Of a DNA stretch of 64,000 nt, positions 24,850 through 33,295 are shown in pieces. Origin of the DNA: Clostridiaceae bacterium (GTDB lineage Bacteria > Bacillota > Clostridia > Oscillospirales > Acutalibacteraceae); assembly GCA_016292785.1 (NCBI GenBank), contig JAEDFL010000001.1:57524-121523 (forward strand). The letters run 5' to 3'. Below the pieces are notes generated by a model. The model was not told where the DNA came from. It searched no databases and saw only the letters and a program-made list of their open reading frames with translations. A program made the position numbers and the translations under genes. Every line of letters begins with the position of its first letter. Position 1 is the stretch's first letter.

Positions 24850-25957
24850 TAAAAAATCTCTCCTTAATTTTACGGAAAAAGCTTTTTTCTTTCTGCTTTT
24901 GTTCAACAACCTTGACATCGGCATCGGCTGAAATATACGACGAACCGATATATTCCCCGTCAAAATAGAACCTGACCTCTCCGATTTTGTCGCCTTTTTT
25001 TATCGGTGCATAGACAAAACGGTCAAGATAAAGCTCTTGAGTAACCGTTTTGTTTTGCAGAGAAGAATATTCAAACGAATTGCATTTGATGCTCAAATTT
25101 TCAACATTTCCGCCGACAACGGAAATTGTATCAGGTATATCGGCTTCAACACACCGGAAGTTCAACACCGAGAAGCCGTAATCAAGCATCTGTCTGTGGT
25201 CGCTCCAGTCGCCGGGTGCATTAAGAGTGACCGCAACAAGACCGACTCCGTTCTTTTCGGCATAGGAAACAAGGCATCTGCCGCTTTTCTTTGTAAATCC
25301 CGTTTTTATGCCGAGGGCGTATTCATAGCTGTTCAGAAGTCTGTTGTGATTGTATAATGTCCGCCTGTACGGAGGATTTCCGTAGCTAAGCGTGGCTTTG
25401 CTCTTAGAGCATACAGAGCGGATAACGGGATTGTTCACGGCATATCTGCCCAAAAGAGCCATATCGTAAGCAGTGGAATAATGTTCTTCATCGTCAAGTC
25501 CGGATGGCGTAACAAAATGGGTATTTTTCATACCGATTTCTTTTGTCTTGCTGTTCATCATCTTGGCAAAGTTTTCAACATTTCCACCGAGATAACAGGC
25601 CGTAGCGTTGGCCGCATCGTTACCGGACGGCAGTAACATTCCGTAAATAAGCTCGTAAAGAGATACTCGGTCGCCCGGAAGAAGTCCCATTGAGGTTCCC
25701 TCAACCTGAGTCATTTTCTTTGAAACGGTTATTTCATCGTTAAGCCGTCCCGATTCGGCGGCAATAAGCGATGTCATAATCTTTGTAGTGCTTGCCATTG
25801 AATGATGACTGTAAGCATTCTTTTCAAATATGACCTCTCCCGTCTGTTCGGATATTACTACGGCACATTCCGCAGATATATCAGATCCGCTGAGCGCACA
25901 GACATTAACCGTCATTATACAAAAAACAGTCAGAAAAAACAATATTTTTTTTATCAT
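24842..25957 (-). CDS. D-alanyl-D-alanine carboxypeptidase (DacF-like)
   Basis: A penicillin-binding protein of the S11 family that trims the terminal D-Ala from peptidoglycan. A signal peptide (MIKKILFFLTVFCIMTVNVC) leads into the active-site motifs STTK, SGN and KTG (in IKTGFTKKSGR). A beta-rich C-terminal domain and a basic tail (KKSFFRKIKERFF-like) suited to membrane attachment end the protein. I start at the ATG at 25957 with AGGTGA upstream; the GTG at 25966 is less likely. It is next to gerW, suggesting a role in the spore cortex, though a vegetative role is possible. Confidence 0.92.
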   Translation of the reverse strand: MIKKILFFLTVFCIMTVNVCALSGSDISAECAVVISEQTGEVIFEKNAYSHHSMASTTKIMTSLIAAESGRLNDEITVSKKMTQVEGTSMGLLPGDRVSLYELIYGMLLPSGNDAANATACYLGGNVENFAKMMNSKTKEIGMKNTHFVTPSGLDDEEHYSTAYDMALLGRYAVNNPVIRSVCSKSKATLSYGNPPYRRTLYNHNRLLNSYEYALGIKTGFTKKSGRCLVSYAEKNGVGLVAVTLNAPGDWSDHRQMLDYGFSVLNFRCVEADIPDTISVVGGNVENLSIKCNSFEYSSLQNKTVTQELYLDRFVYAPIKKGDKIGEVRFYFDGEYIGSSYISADADVKVVEQKQKEKSFFRKIKERFFND

Positions 25958-26009
25958 ACCCTTCACCTGCCATATATAACTATATGCACAGGCTAAGGTT
26001 ATTATTTAA

Positions 26010-26426
26010 TTATTCCTCAACAAAAACGGAGTCTGTCTCGTCCTCTTTGCCGTCCTTGCTGAACTTGTTGATGATATCGCCAACCTTGTTGACAACGTCG
26101 GGAACCATACCGATAATTCTCTCTGCCGAGCTTTCTGAGCCTTCGCAGATATACTTGACGCTGACCTCACCTTTATTGATAACAAGGAAGGCAACAGGCT
26201 GAATTGTAACGCCTGCTCCGCCGCCGCCGCCGAAAAGCTCCTTGGAGGTCTTGGTCGGGAAATCCGATCCGCCCGAAGCAAAGCCGTAAGTTACCTTTGA
26301 AATGGGAATAACCTTAATTCCGTCGCCTGCGTCGATAGGATCACCGATAATTGTCTGGCAATCTACCATATCCTTGATCTTATCAATGGCTGTTGCAAGA
26401 ATTCCTGATGCTGACTGATCTTTCAT
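26010..26426 (-). CDS. gerW: GerW-family sporulation protein (YtfJ-like)
   Basis: GerW (YtfJ) is a spore protein required for normal germination with some germinants. The 138-residue product has the family layout: an N-terminal amphipathic helix (ILATAIDKIKDMVD), a conserved strand region (GIKVIPISKVTYGFASGG), a glycine tract (about 66-72) and the strand segment VTIQPVAFLVI. The C-terminal tail is acidic. It is 3 bases downstream of a DUF2953 gene, the same pairing as ytfI-ytfJ in Bacillus. Confidence 0.9.
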   Translation of the reverse strand: MKDQSASGILATAIDKIKDMVDCQTIIGDPIDAGDGIKVIPISKVTYGFASGGSDFPTKTSKELFGGGGGAGVTIQPVAFLVINKGEVSVKYICEGSESSAERIIGMVPDVVNKVGDIINKFSKDGKEDETDSVFVEE

Positions 26427-26429
26427 AGT

Positions 26430-27113
26430 TTAGTCCGCCTTTCTTTTTGTATTATTGTTTGATGATTTAATATTTGATATAACAACCTTTAAAAGCTGTT
26501 TTAACAAGCTGAACACAAGAGCTATTCCCGCATTGATCAACGCTCTGGGAATAAATGCGGTTTTTGTGATAAATTCAACACTCGTTTTTTCGCCGCAGTA
26601 ATCGGCAAACACGTTGACCTTGTAGTCCTTGACCTTCATATTCGAGCAGATAAATCCGAGCGAGGGATAAAGTGCGGAGCAGACCTTACCGTATTTAATT
26701 GCGGTTGCCGCAGCGTCGTCCTCTGTGATATGAACATCAAGATAGAATTTTTTTATAATAACCGCTCTTTTTATAAACTTGACCGAAAATCTTTTCAACG
26801 CACTTACGCAGTTATTCAGAAGCTCGATAACTCCGCAAATTCCTTGATTGTTATAGAATGTTTTAAGAAAATTCTCTTTCTTGGGCTTAGCGGCTTCCTC
26901 TTTCTTTTCCTGCGGCTTTTCTTCTTTCTTTTCTGCCGCCGGCTTTTCCTCCTTGGGTTTCTTTTCGGGGAAAGGATAGAGAGTAAATTTAAGAAAAAGC
27001 CATGAAACCTTGCATCTTACTGCGTCGGTATATTCAAGATCAAGAACGACAGGTATGCTCAGAACAGCTATGAAGAACAGTATTATTCCGAGAATTATAT
27101 ATAGTGCCGTCAT
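26430..27113 (-). CDS. DUF2953-domain membrane protein (YtfI-like)
   Basis: A single N-terminal transmembrane helix (about 3-24) is followed by a short DUF2953-type strand (EYTDAVRCKVSWLFLKFTLYP), and then a Lys/Glu/Pro/Ala low-complexity linker of about 30 residues (53-83). The C-terminal half holds DUF2953-like elements, including DDAAATAIKYGKVCSALYP. It has a near-perfect Shine-Dalgarno (GGAGGTGATC). The function of the family is unknown, but the fixed link to gerW suggests a spore or envelope role. It opens 17 bases after scpB. Confidence 0.85.
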   Translation of the reverse strand: MTALYIILGIILFFIAVLSIPVVLDLEYTDAVRCKVSWLFLKFTLYPFPEKKPKEEKPAAEKKEEKPQEKKEEAAKPKKENFLKTFYNNQGICGVIELLNNCVSALKRFSVKFIKRAVIIKKFYLDVHITEDDAAATAIKYGKVCSALYPSLGFICSNMKVKDYKVNVFADYCGEKTSVEFITKTAFIPRALINAGIALVFSLLKQLLKVVISNIKSSNNNTKRKAD

Positions 27114-27130
27114 TCGATCACCTCCGTGGT

Positions 27131-27757
27131 TTATTCTTCTGCCACTTTGACAGGCTCACCCGTAATCATCTTGTTTTCGATGATCTCACCGTCTTCAAGA
27201 TTTATTTCAAGCTGACCGTTAAGCTCCTCACTTTTCGGCAGCTCCTCATGTTCGGGAAGATCGGGAAGATCGTCAAGACTTGTTACGCAGAAGCATTTGA
27301 GAAATTCGGGAGTCGTACCGTAAATCAGAGGTCTGCCCGGCAATTCCAGTCTGCCTCTTTCCTCAATAAGTCCCTTTGCAATCAGCGTTCCGATAACGCC
27401 CGAACAGTCAACACCTCTGACCTGTTCGATAAAGGATTTGGTAACGGGCTGGTTATATGCTATTACAGCAAGCACCTCAAAAGCGGCGGCAGAAAGCGGC
27501 GTATTCTTTTTAATTTCAAGTGCCGCTCTGACCTGATCCGCATAATCCTGACGTGTGCAGAGCTGGTACATATTATCCATTTTAACAAGGCAAATTCCGC
27601 TGTTTATTGATTTCAAAGCTTCGCCAATGCCTCTGAGAGCTTCCTCAACAGGCTCAGTCTCACATTCAAGCGCCTGACAAATTCGCTCTGTTTCAAGCGG
27701 CTCGCCTGCGGCAAAAAGTATTGCTTCAACAGCGCCCTGCAATTCATTCATTTTCAT
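27131..27757 (-). CDS. scpB: Segregation and condensation protein B
   Basis: ScpB is a winged-helix kite protein that binds ScpA and regulates the SMC condensin. The N-terminus (MNELQGAVEAILFAAGEPL) and the conserved second winged helix (EVLAVIAYNQPVTKSFIEQV then RGVDCSGVI) are clear. The C-terminus has a long acidic extension (about 165-208). It overlaps scpA by 14 bases; an ATG two codons later is an equally possible start. Confidence 0.95.
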   Translation of the reverse strand: MKMNELQGAVEAILFAAGEPLETERICQALECETEPVEEALRGIGEALKSINSGICLVKMDNMYQLCTRQDYADQVRAALEIKKNTPLSAAAFEVLAVIAYNQPVTKSFIEQVRGVDCSGVIGTLIAKGLIEERGRLELPGRPLIYGTTPEFLKCFCVTSLDDLPDLPEHEELPKSEELNGQLEINLEDGEIIENKMITGEPVKVAEE

Positions 27758-28496
27758 CTATGTAGTCGTCCTCCACGTCAAAGTTAATGTCGGAATCAAG
27801 CATTTCGACCTCAAGCTCATCATCCTGCTGAGTAAGCTTTATTTTTTTATCCTTGGCAAGTGACAGGATCGCAAGGAAGGTTGCAACCATCTCGGAACGT
27901 GATTCCGCTCTTTCAAAGAAAGAGACAAAACGCTGTTTTTTCTTTCTGAAAAGGCTGCCCATTATATAACTGACACGTTCCCTGATAGGAACAATCTTGT
28001 GAGCTACAATGCCCGAAAAAGCCTCAATCGGCGGCGGAAGATTTCTTTTTCCCCTGCCGACAGCGTTTATATAAGCCTTGAGAAGCTCAAAAGGCTGATG
28101 CAAACGGGTGTATGTCATATCGGGCGGAAATTTCTCCGGCTTCCTTGAATAGTGGTCAAAACCGTCCGCCTGCTCGGCAAGCTTCTTCGCCATGATCTGA
28201 CAGTCCTGATATTCAAGTAGCTCGCCCTGAAGCTCCTTTTTAAGCTCGTCCGCTTCTTCCTCGTGAACCGGCAAAAGAGAAACGGTTTTGATATAGATCA
28301 GCCTTGCCGCCATTTCAAGAAATTCGCTTGCGATCTCCATATCCTCCTCTTTCATCTGACGGACATAGTCAAGATACTGCTCTACAAGGAGAAGAATAGG
28401 TATATCGTTAATATCAATTTTGTGTTTGCTTATCAGATGCAGGAGAAGATCAAGCGGCCCCTCAAACACATCAAGCTTATACGAAATCGCTTCCAT
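27744..28496 (-). CDS. scpA: Segregation and condensation protein A
   Basis: ScpA is the kleisin subunit that bridges the SMC heads. The N-terminus YKLDVFEGPLDLLLHLI is the family signature for the coiled-coil-binding domain, and the C-terminal winged helix that binds the SMC cap is found at about 185-240 (FFERAESRSEMVATFLAIL). smc itself is not in this window. The gene is followed by scpB and preceded by a site-2 protease, a common clostridial arrangement. Confidence 0.95.
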   Translation of the reverse strand: MEAISYKLDVFEGPLDLLLHLISKHKIDINDIPILLLVEQYLDYVRQMKEEDMEIASEFLEMAARLIYIKTVSLLPVHEEEADELKKELQGELLEYQDCQIMAKKLAEQADGFDHYSRKPEKFPPDMTYTRLHQPFELLKAYINAVGRGKRNLPPPIEAFSGIVAHKIVPIRERVSYIMGSLFRKKKQRFVSFFERAESRSEMVATFLAILSLAKDKKIKLTQQDDELEVEMLDSDINFDVEDDYIDENE

Positions 28497-28505
28497 TTTT
28501 TCACC

Positions 28506-29186
28506 TTAAAAAATATTGTAGAATAACTGATTAAACCCGTTATAAATAAGATTTGAAAGAAAGGATAACGGATAGGTAAGAACGCCTGTCAGAAGAAGAA
28601 GGAACATTGCGATCATAATATATCTTTCGTATTTCATTATTCCGAAATAGTATTTAGTCGGCAGAATCGCAAACAAAATCCTTGATCCGTCAAGCGGCGG
28701 AATGGGAATAAGATTGAACACGGCAAGATTTATATTGATTATCGCAGAATACTGGAAAAATACATTTAGAGCAAAAATCGCCGTTGTCATTTCTCCGCCG
28801 TTTTTAGCGGCGATATTGAGGACAACATATCTCAACAAAACTGACAAAAAAGCAATTATCAGGTTTGAAAGCGGCCCTGCAAAAGCGACAAGAGCCATTG
28901 CAAGCTTTTTGTTTTTCAGTTTAGTGTTGCGAACATTAACGGGAACAGGCTTTGCATAGCCGAAGCCGACAAGCAGAATCATTATCGCACCCAAAGGATT
29001 TATATGAGCCATCGGGTTTAAGGTGAGCCTGCCGCTGAGTCTTGCAGTATCGTCGCCGAGCTTTGTGGCAACGAAGGCATGGGCGTATTCGTGAATCGGC
29101 ATAACGCAGAATACAACAAATGCGCTGACGCATATTCCCATAAATATTGTGAGGGTGTTGCCGCCTCTGATTAAATTAATTAACAT
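28506..29186 (-). CDS. Site-2 protease family (M50) membrane protein
   Basis: An integral membrane zinc protease of the short M50 type. The zinc motif HExxH is IHEYAHAF (about 32-39) in the second helix. The third metal ligand is the Asp in PIPPLDGSRIL (about 165-175). Five to six transmembrane helices make up most of its 226 residues. There is no PDZ or CBS domain, so it is not RseP-like or SpoIVFB-like in layout, and the substrate is unknown. It lies between prmC and scpA with gaps of 9-15 bases. Confidence 0.9.
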   Translation of the reverse strand: MLINLIRGGNTLTIFMGICVSAFVVFCVMPIHEYAHAFVATKLGDDTARLSGRLTLNPMAHINPLGAIMILLVGFGYAKPVPVNVRNTKLKNKKLAMALVAFAGPLSNLIIAFLSVLLRYVVLNIAAKNGGEMTTAIFALNVFFQYSAIININLAVFNLIPIPPLDGSRILFAILPTKYYFGIMKYERYIMIAMFLLLLTGVLTYPLSFLSNLIYNGFNQLFYNIF

Positions 29187-29201
29187 AATATAACTCCGAT
29201 T

Positions 29202-30041
29202 TTATTTAATTGCAGTAACCGTTCTCGGAAGACCGCTGAGGTCGTTGAAGGCTTCTGCATATTGGGTTTTTTCAGAAAACATACGGATAATATCCTCGGT
29301 CTGATCCTCCGCACATTCAACTGCGATCGCTCCGCCGGTGCCAAGCCGATCAAGCCAGCCGTTTGCTATTTCACGGTAAAAAATCAAACCGTCTTCGCCG
29401 CCATCAAGAGCCATTGACGGCTCGTTTCTAACTTCACTCTGAAGCGAAGCTATTTCCGGGGAACGAATATACGGCGGATTTGAAAGAATGAGATCGGGTT
29501 TAATATCCGAAAGAAGCGTCCTGTCAAAGATATCGCCGTGAACCGTAGAAACATTAAAAACGCAGTTTAACCATATGTTTTTTTTGAGATAAGGAAAAGC
29601 AAGGTCGGACTTTTCAACGGCATAAACCTTAGCATTGGGCAAATGCTTTGCAACGCTTATTGCAATACAGCCGCTTCCCGAGCAAAGATCAATAACAACG
29701 GGATTCTTCTTGTCCTTTAAAAAATCAAGTGCAAATTCAACAAGCATTTCTGTTTCGGGACGTGGAATAAGAACGCCCTCACCGACGTAAAACGGCAGTC
29801 CCATGAACTCCCATTTGCCGAGAATATACTGAAGCGGTTCTCCGTTTGAACGTCTTTCAACAAGAGAAAGAAATTTTTCGGCGCAGACCGAATCGACTTC
29901 TTCGGATCTGTTGAGTAAATACTGCGTCGGATTTAAGTTAAGCACAAATTCCAAAAGGCATCTTGCATCAAAATCCGAGTTTTCTTTGCCTGAAGCTCTG
30001 AGCTTTTGCGAGCCGAGCTTTTCAAGCTCACTGATCGTCAT
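29202..30041 (-). CDS. prmC: Peptide chain release factor N5-glutamine methyltransferase PrmC
   Basis: PrmC methylates the GGQ glutamine of release factors RF1 and RF2. An N-terminal helical domain (about 1-75) binds the release factor. The SAM site VIDLCSGSGCIAISVA and the catalytic NPPY in LSNPPYIRSPE are intact. The start overlaps the upstream DUF1385 gene; ATG 30041 or 30050 are both possible, and I use 30041 because it gives the normal MTISELEKLG opening. The linkage to a DUF1385 gene is a known clostridial pattern; prfA is not in the window. Confidence 0.94.
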   Translation of the reverse strand: MTISELEKLGSQKLRASGKENSDFDARCLLEFVLNLNPTQYLLNRSEEVDSVCAEKFLSLVERRSNGEPLQYILGKWEFMGLPFYVGEGVLIPRPETEMLVEFALDFLKDKKNPVVIDLCSGSGCIAISVAKHLPNAKVYAVEKSDLAFPYLKKNIWLNCVFNVSTVHGDIFDRTLLSDIKPDLILSNPPYIRSPEIASLQSEVRNEPSMALDGGEDGLIFYREIANGWLDRLGTGGAIAVECAEDQTEDIIRMFSEKTQYAEAFNDLSGLPRTVTAIK

Positions 30042-31038
30042 CGTTGTCATCTTCTCCGTCATCGTTCGTCTCGTCGGGCTTATCATTTATATTTTCATTT
30101 TCAAGACCGAGAGCAACCTTAATTGAAGCAATTCCGACCTCGATAATATCATCGGTAGGCTCTTTCGTCGTAATTCTCTGTAACCAAAGACCGGGTGCCG
30201 AAATAATCTTTGTGAAAAGATTATTTTTCTTGCCTGCGAGACGGATAGCTTCATAGCCTATACTCATAATTATCGGCAAAATAAGAAGCTTAATAATCAT
30301 CCAAATCGCCTTGTAATCACGAACTCCGGGAAATATAATGACTACGACTGTGGAGATAATAATGCTTATTATCAGCGTAAGGAAGATAAAGCTTGTGCCG
30401 CATCTCGGATGGAAACGACGCTGTTTTCTGACATTCTCAACGGTAAGCTCAAGTCCGTTTTCATAGCAGAAAATGGACTTATGTTCCGCTCCGTGATACA
30501 TAAACAGGCGTTTAATATCGCTCATCAGAGAAACTGCCCACATATATGTTATAAAAATTATTATCCTCATTACACCCTCGATAGCAGGCTTCCATACATT
30601 GCTGTCGGCCTTTCCGAGAATGAGGTCGGCAACCTGACTCGGAAGCCACATGAACAGGAAGAACGCAAGCGCAAAGCCGATAACTCCCGAAATAATACCG
30701 ATAACCGTCATCATCTTAGGTCCGAAATGATCGGTGAGCCAACGGTCAAGCTTTGACATTTCCTCTGTTCCGTCATCTTCAAGCGCAGTAGTCTTTTCGG
30801 CAGATTCCATAAGACATTTGTAGCCAAAAATCATCTGCTCAACAAAGCTGATAGGACCTCTGATAAACGGAAGTCTTGCAAATTTATGTTTATCCTTTAA
30901 AAAGGTTGCTTTTTTAAGCTGGGTTTCAATCTTGCCGTCGGGCAGTCTGAGCGCCATTGCAACGCCTTTCGGGCCGTTCATCATAACGCCCTCCATCAAA
31001 GCCTGTCCGCCGACGCTTACTTTATTTTCTTCAGGCAT
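30028..31038 (-). CDS. DUF1385 membrane protein (YqhQ-like)
   Basis: A conserved Firmicutes membrane protein of unknown biochemical function. It has the DUF1385 opening VGGQALMEGVMMNGP and the motif MYHGAEHKSIFCYENG, followed by HPRCGTSFIFL. Five or so helices are predicted (about 70-90, 115-140, 160-185, 215-240, 250-270). The C-terminal tail is very acidic (DDGEDDNDDDQ). The ATG at 31038 has GGAGG nine bases upstream and overlaps the sensor kinase stop. In other genomes it is a regular neighbour of prmC. Confidence 0.88.
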   Translation of the reverse strand: MPEENKVSVGGQALMEGVMMNGPKGVAMALRLPDGKIETQLKKATFLKDKHKFARLPFIRGPISFVEQMIFGYKCLMESAEKTTALEDDGTEEMSKLDRWLTDHFGPKMMTVIGIISGVIGFALAFFLFMWLPSQVADLILGKADSNVWKPAIEGVMRIIIFITYMWAVSLMSDIKRLFMYHGAEHKSIFCYENGLELTVENVRKQRRFHPRCGTSFIFLTLIISIIISTVVVIIFPGVRDYKAIWMIIKLLILPIIMSIGYEAIRLAGKKNNLFTKIISAPGLWLQRITTKEPTDDIIEVGIASIKVALGLENENINDKPDETNDDGEDDNDDDQ

Positions 31039-32551
31039 CTTCATTCTCCTCCATAGCTTTCTTTTCGTTTTCGGCTGCTATCGCCGCATCAATATCCCAT
31101 ACGTCCTCAAGCTCAACATGGTCAATGTCAAACCTTATTGTTACGGAAGTACCCTGACCGAGTACGCTGTCTATATCAAATGTACCTTTATGAAGACGGA
31201 CTATTTCGTCAACAACCGCAAGACCTATTCCCGAGCCGTGAACGGTCATATTCGTCTTGTAGAATTTCTCCTTGACATGGGGAAGATCCTCGGCAGAAAT
31301 TCCGCAGCCCGTGTCAGAGAAAACTATTGTGATCGTATCGTCCTTGACCTCGGCGGAAACAACAATTTTTCCGCCCTGTTTTGTATATTTCAAAGCATTG
31401 TCAAGTATATTTACAAAAACCTGTTTTATTCTGTCCGGATCGCCGTCCATCGGAGCCGGAAGATTGGGAGCGTTGTAAACAAGGTCAATACCCTCTCTCG
31501 CCGCTCTGTCCCTGAAAGCAAATACCGTCTCGTCAAGCTCCGCAAGAATATCCATCTTTTCGTTTTTAAGCACCATTCTGCCGCTCTGTATTCTTGAAAA
31601 ATCAAGCAATTCCTCAACAATACCGTTAAGTCGGGAGGATTCGTTGATTATAACGTTCATTCCTCGCTTTGTGAGATTCGGATCTGTGTCACCGATCTGT
31701 AAGAGCGTCTCGCCCCAGCCCTTTATCGCTGTGAGCGGAGTTCTCAGCTCGTGAGAAACGGTTGAGATAAAGTCGTTTTTTATCTTATCGGAGGTTTTAA
31801 TTTTCTCCGCCATTTCGTTGATTGTGTCGCAAAGCTGACCGACCTCATCATTATACAGATAATGATCTATTCTTGCATCATAGTTTCCGTCAGCAATCAT
31901 TTTAGCTGTAACGCAAACGTCCTGAATGGGACGGACAATGGAATTGATGAATATCGTACCTGAAATCATCAGTAAAAAGACAAGAACCAAAAACGCAAGG
32001 AAAATAATAAAATACCACGTTGCTATCTGATCGTCAATATCGGCAAGAGAAATCATATATCTTACCGAGCCTGCCTGCTTGTTTTCGGGTGTTGTAATTA
32101 TCTTAGTAAGAGCTATTATATTCTCTCCTGAAGAATTTTTACCCTGCCACACAGCTTTGTTCTGTGGGCCGGTAAGAGCCTCCTCATATTCGGGTATTTT
32201 CACCTTTTCGGTCACAGGGAAACCGCTTGACGAAATAAAAACATTTCCGTATTTATCAAGCACCCAGACCTCGACGAATGATTTGTCGGTAAAATCGGCG
32301 ATGTATTCTCTTGCGCCTTTTTCAAACACCTTGTCGTCGGTCGAAGCGTAATTTTCAAAATAAATATCAACTATACTGCTTGCGTAAGACTCGATTTTTC
32401 TTTTTGCGGTCGAGTAATAATAAGAATGTATGAAATATGCGGCAATGATACAGAGGATGAGAAGAACGGCAACTATAATGGTTGAAGTCTGTAAAATCCA
32501 GCGTTTTGTAAGACCGCCTTTGTACTTGACCTTATCTTTCTCTTTTGCCAT
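31031..32551 (-). CDS. HAMP-containing sensor histidine kinase
   Basis: Membrane sensor kinase of 506 residues. Two transmembrane helices (about 19-45 and 180-205) bracket an extracytoplasmic sensor domain of about 130 residues. A HAMP domain (about 206-260) leads to the H-box FISTVSHELRTPLTAIKGW, and the HATPase domain follows with N, G1 (FSDTGCGI) and G2 (HGSGIGLAVV) boxes. The plan resembles ResE/WalK-type kinases without a PAS domain. The start at 32551 has GGAGGTGA; the GTG at 32560 lies within it. It pairs with the response regulator 36 bases upstream. Confidence 0.93.
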   Translation of the reverse strand: MAKEKDKVKYKGGLTKRWILQTSTIIVAVLLILCIIAAYFIHSYYYSTAKRKIESYASSIVDIYFENYASTDDKVFEKGAREYIADFTDKSFVEVWVLDKYGNVFISSSGFPVTEKVKIPEYEEALTGPQNKAVWQGKNSSGENIIALTKIITTPENKQAGSVRYMISLADIDDQIATWYFIIFLAFLVLVFLLMISGTIFINSIVRPIQDVCVTAKMIADGNYDARIDHYLYNDEVGQLCDTINEMAEKIKTSDKIKNDFISTVSHELRTPLTAIKGWGETLLQIGDTDPNLTKRGMNVIINESSRLNGIVEELLDFSRIQSGRMVLKNEKMDILAELDETVFAFRDRAAREGIDLVYNAPNLPAPMDGDPDRIKQVFVNILDNALKYTKQGGKIVVSAEVKDDTITIVFSDTGCGISAEDLPHVKEKFYKTNMTVHGSGIGLAVVDEIVRLHKGTFDIDSVLGQGTSVTIRFDIDHVELEDVWDIDAAIAAENEKKAMEENEDA

Positions 32552-32587
32552 CTGTATCACCTCCCGATTATGTTTTATGTAAAGCTA

Positions 32588-33295
32588 TCAGATCCAAACG
32601 TAGCCAAAGCCCCAGCGAGTTAAAAGATGCTTGGGATTTGAAGGATCGGGTTCGATTTTTTTCCTTATTCTTCTGACGTTAACGTCAACTATCTTTTCTT
32701 CACCGAAATATTCGGTACCCCAGACGTGATTGAGAATATCCGTTCTGCTGAGATTTGTACCCTGATTGCGGAAGAAATATTCAAGAATCTGAAACTCAAC
32801 CTGTGTGACATCAATTTTTTTGCCGGCGCAGGTGAGTGTCCTGCTCTTGCAGTCGAGCTTGAAATCGCCTGAGGTTATAATATTTTCGTCAGCCTCATCG
32901 GTGTTATTCTTTGACGAGGAAGAAACCCTTCTTGCAAGAGCGTCAACCCTTGCGGTAAATTCGGACGGAGAGAAAGGTTTTGTAACGTAATCGTCAGCTC
33001 CGAGCAAAAGTCCGTTGACCTTATCCATTTCCTGCGTCTTTGCTGTAAGCATCATAATACCGATGTTATTGCTCATCGCTCTCAGCTTCTTGCAAAGCTC
33101 AAGACCGTCCATTCTCGGCATCATAATATCAAGAACGGCGATTGAAATGCTTTCGGGATCAAGCTTATATTTCTCGTATGCGTCAAGTCCGTCAACAGCC
33201 TCAACAACATCATAGCCTGCTCTTTTGAGATTTATAACAATAAACTCTCTGATTGATTCCTCATCTTCTGCAACAAGGATCTTTATCGGTTTCAT
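32588..33295 (-). CDS. OmpR/PhoB-family response regulator
   Basis: A 235-residue response regulator with a receiver domain (about 4-118) and a winged-helix DNA-binding domain (about 140-235). The acidic pocket is E10-D11-E12, the phosphoacceptor D56 (LDIMMP), with T84 and K106 in switch positions. The output domain has TQVEFQILEYFFRN and the terminal VNVRRIRKKIEP region. Its ATG overlaps the lipoprotein stop by 4 bases (ATGA). Its target genes cannot be told. Confidence 0.94.
   Translation of the reverse strand: MKPIKILVAEDEESIREFIVINLKRAGYDVVEAVDGLDAYEKYKLDPESISIAVLDIMMPRMDGLELCKKLRAMSNNIGIMMLTAKTQEMDKVNGLLLGADDYVTKPFSPSEFTARVDALARRVSSSSKNNTDEADENIITSGDFKLDCKSRTLTCAGKKIDVTQVEFQILEYFFRNQGTNLSRTDILNHVWGTEYFGEEKIVDVNVRRIRKKIEPDPSNPKHLLTRWGFGYVWI

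Noticed and set aside
25971..25986. Palindrome CATATA-TAAC-TATATG before the dac gene
   Set aside because: Short and all A/T apart from the ends; expected by chance in this AT-rich gap, and it lacks a promoter relation.
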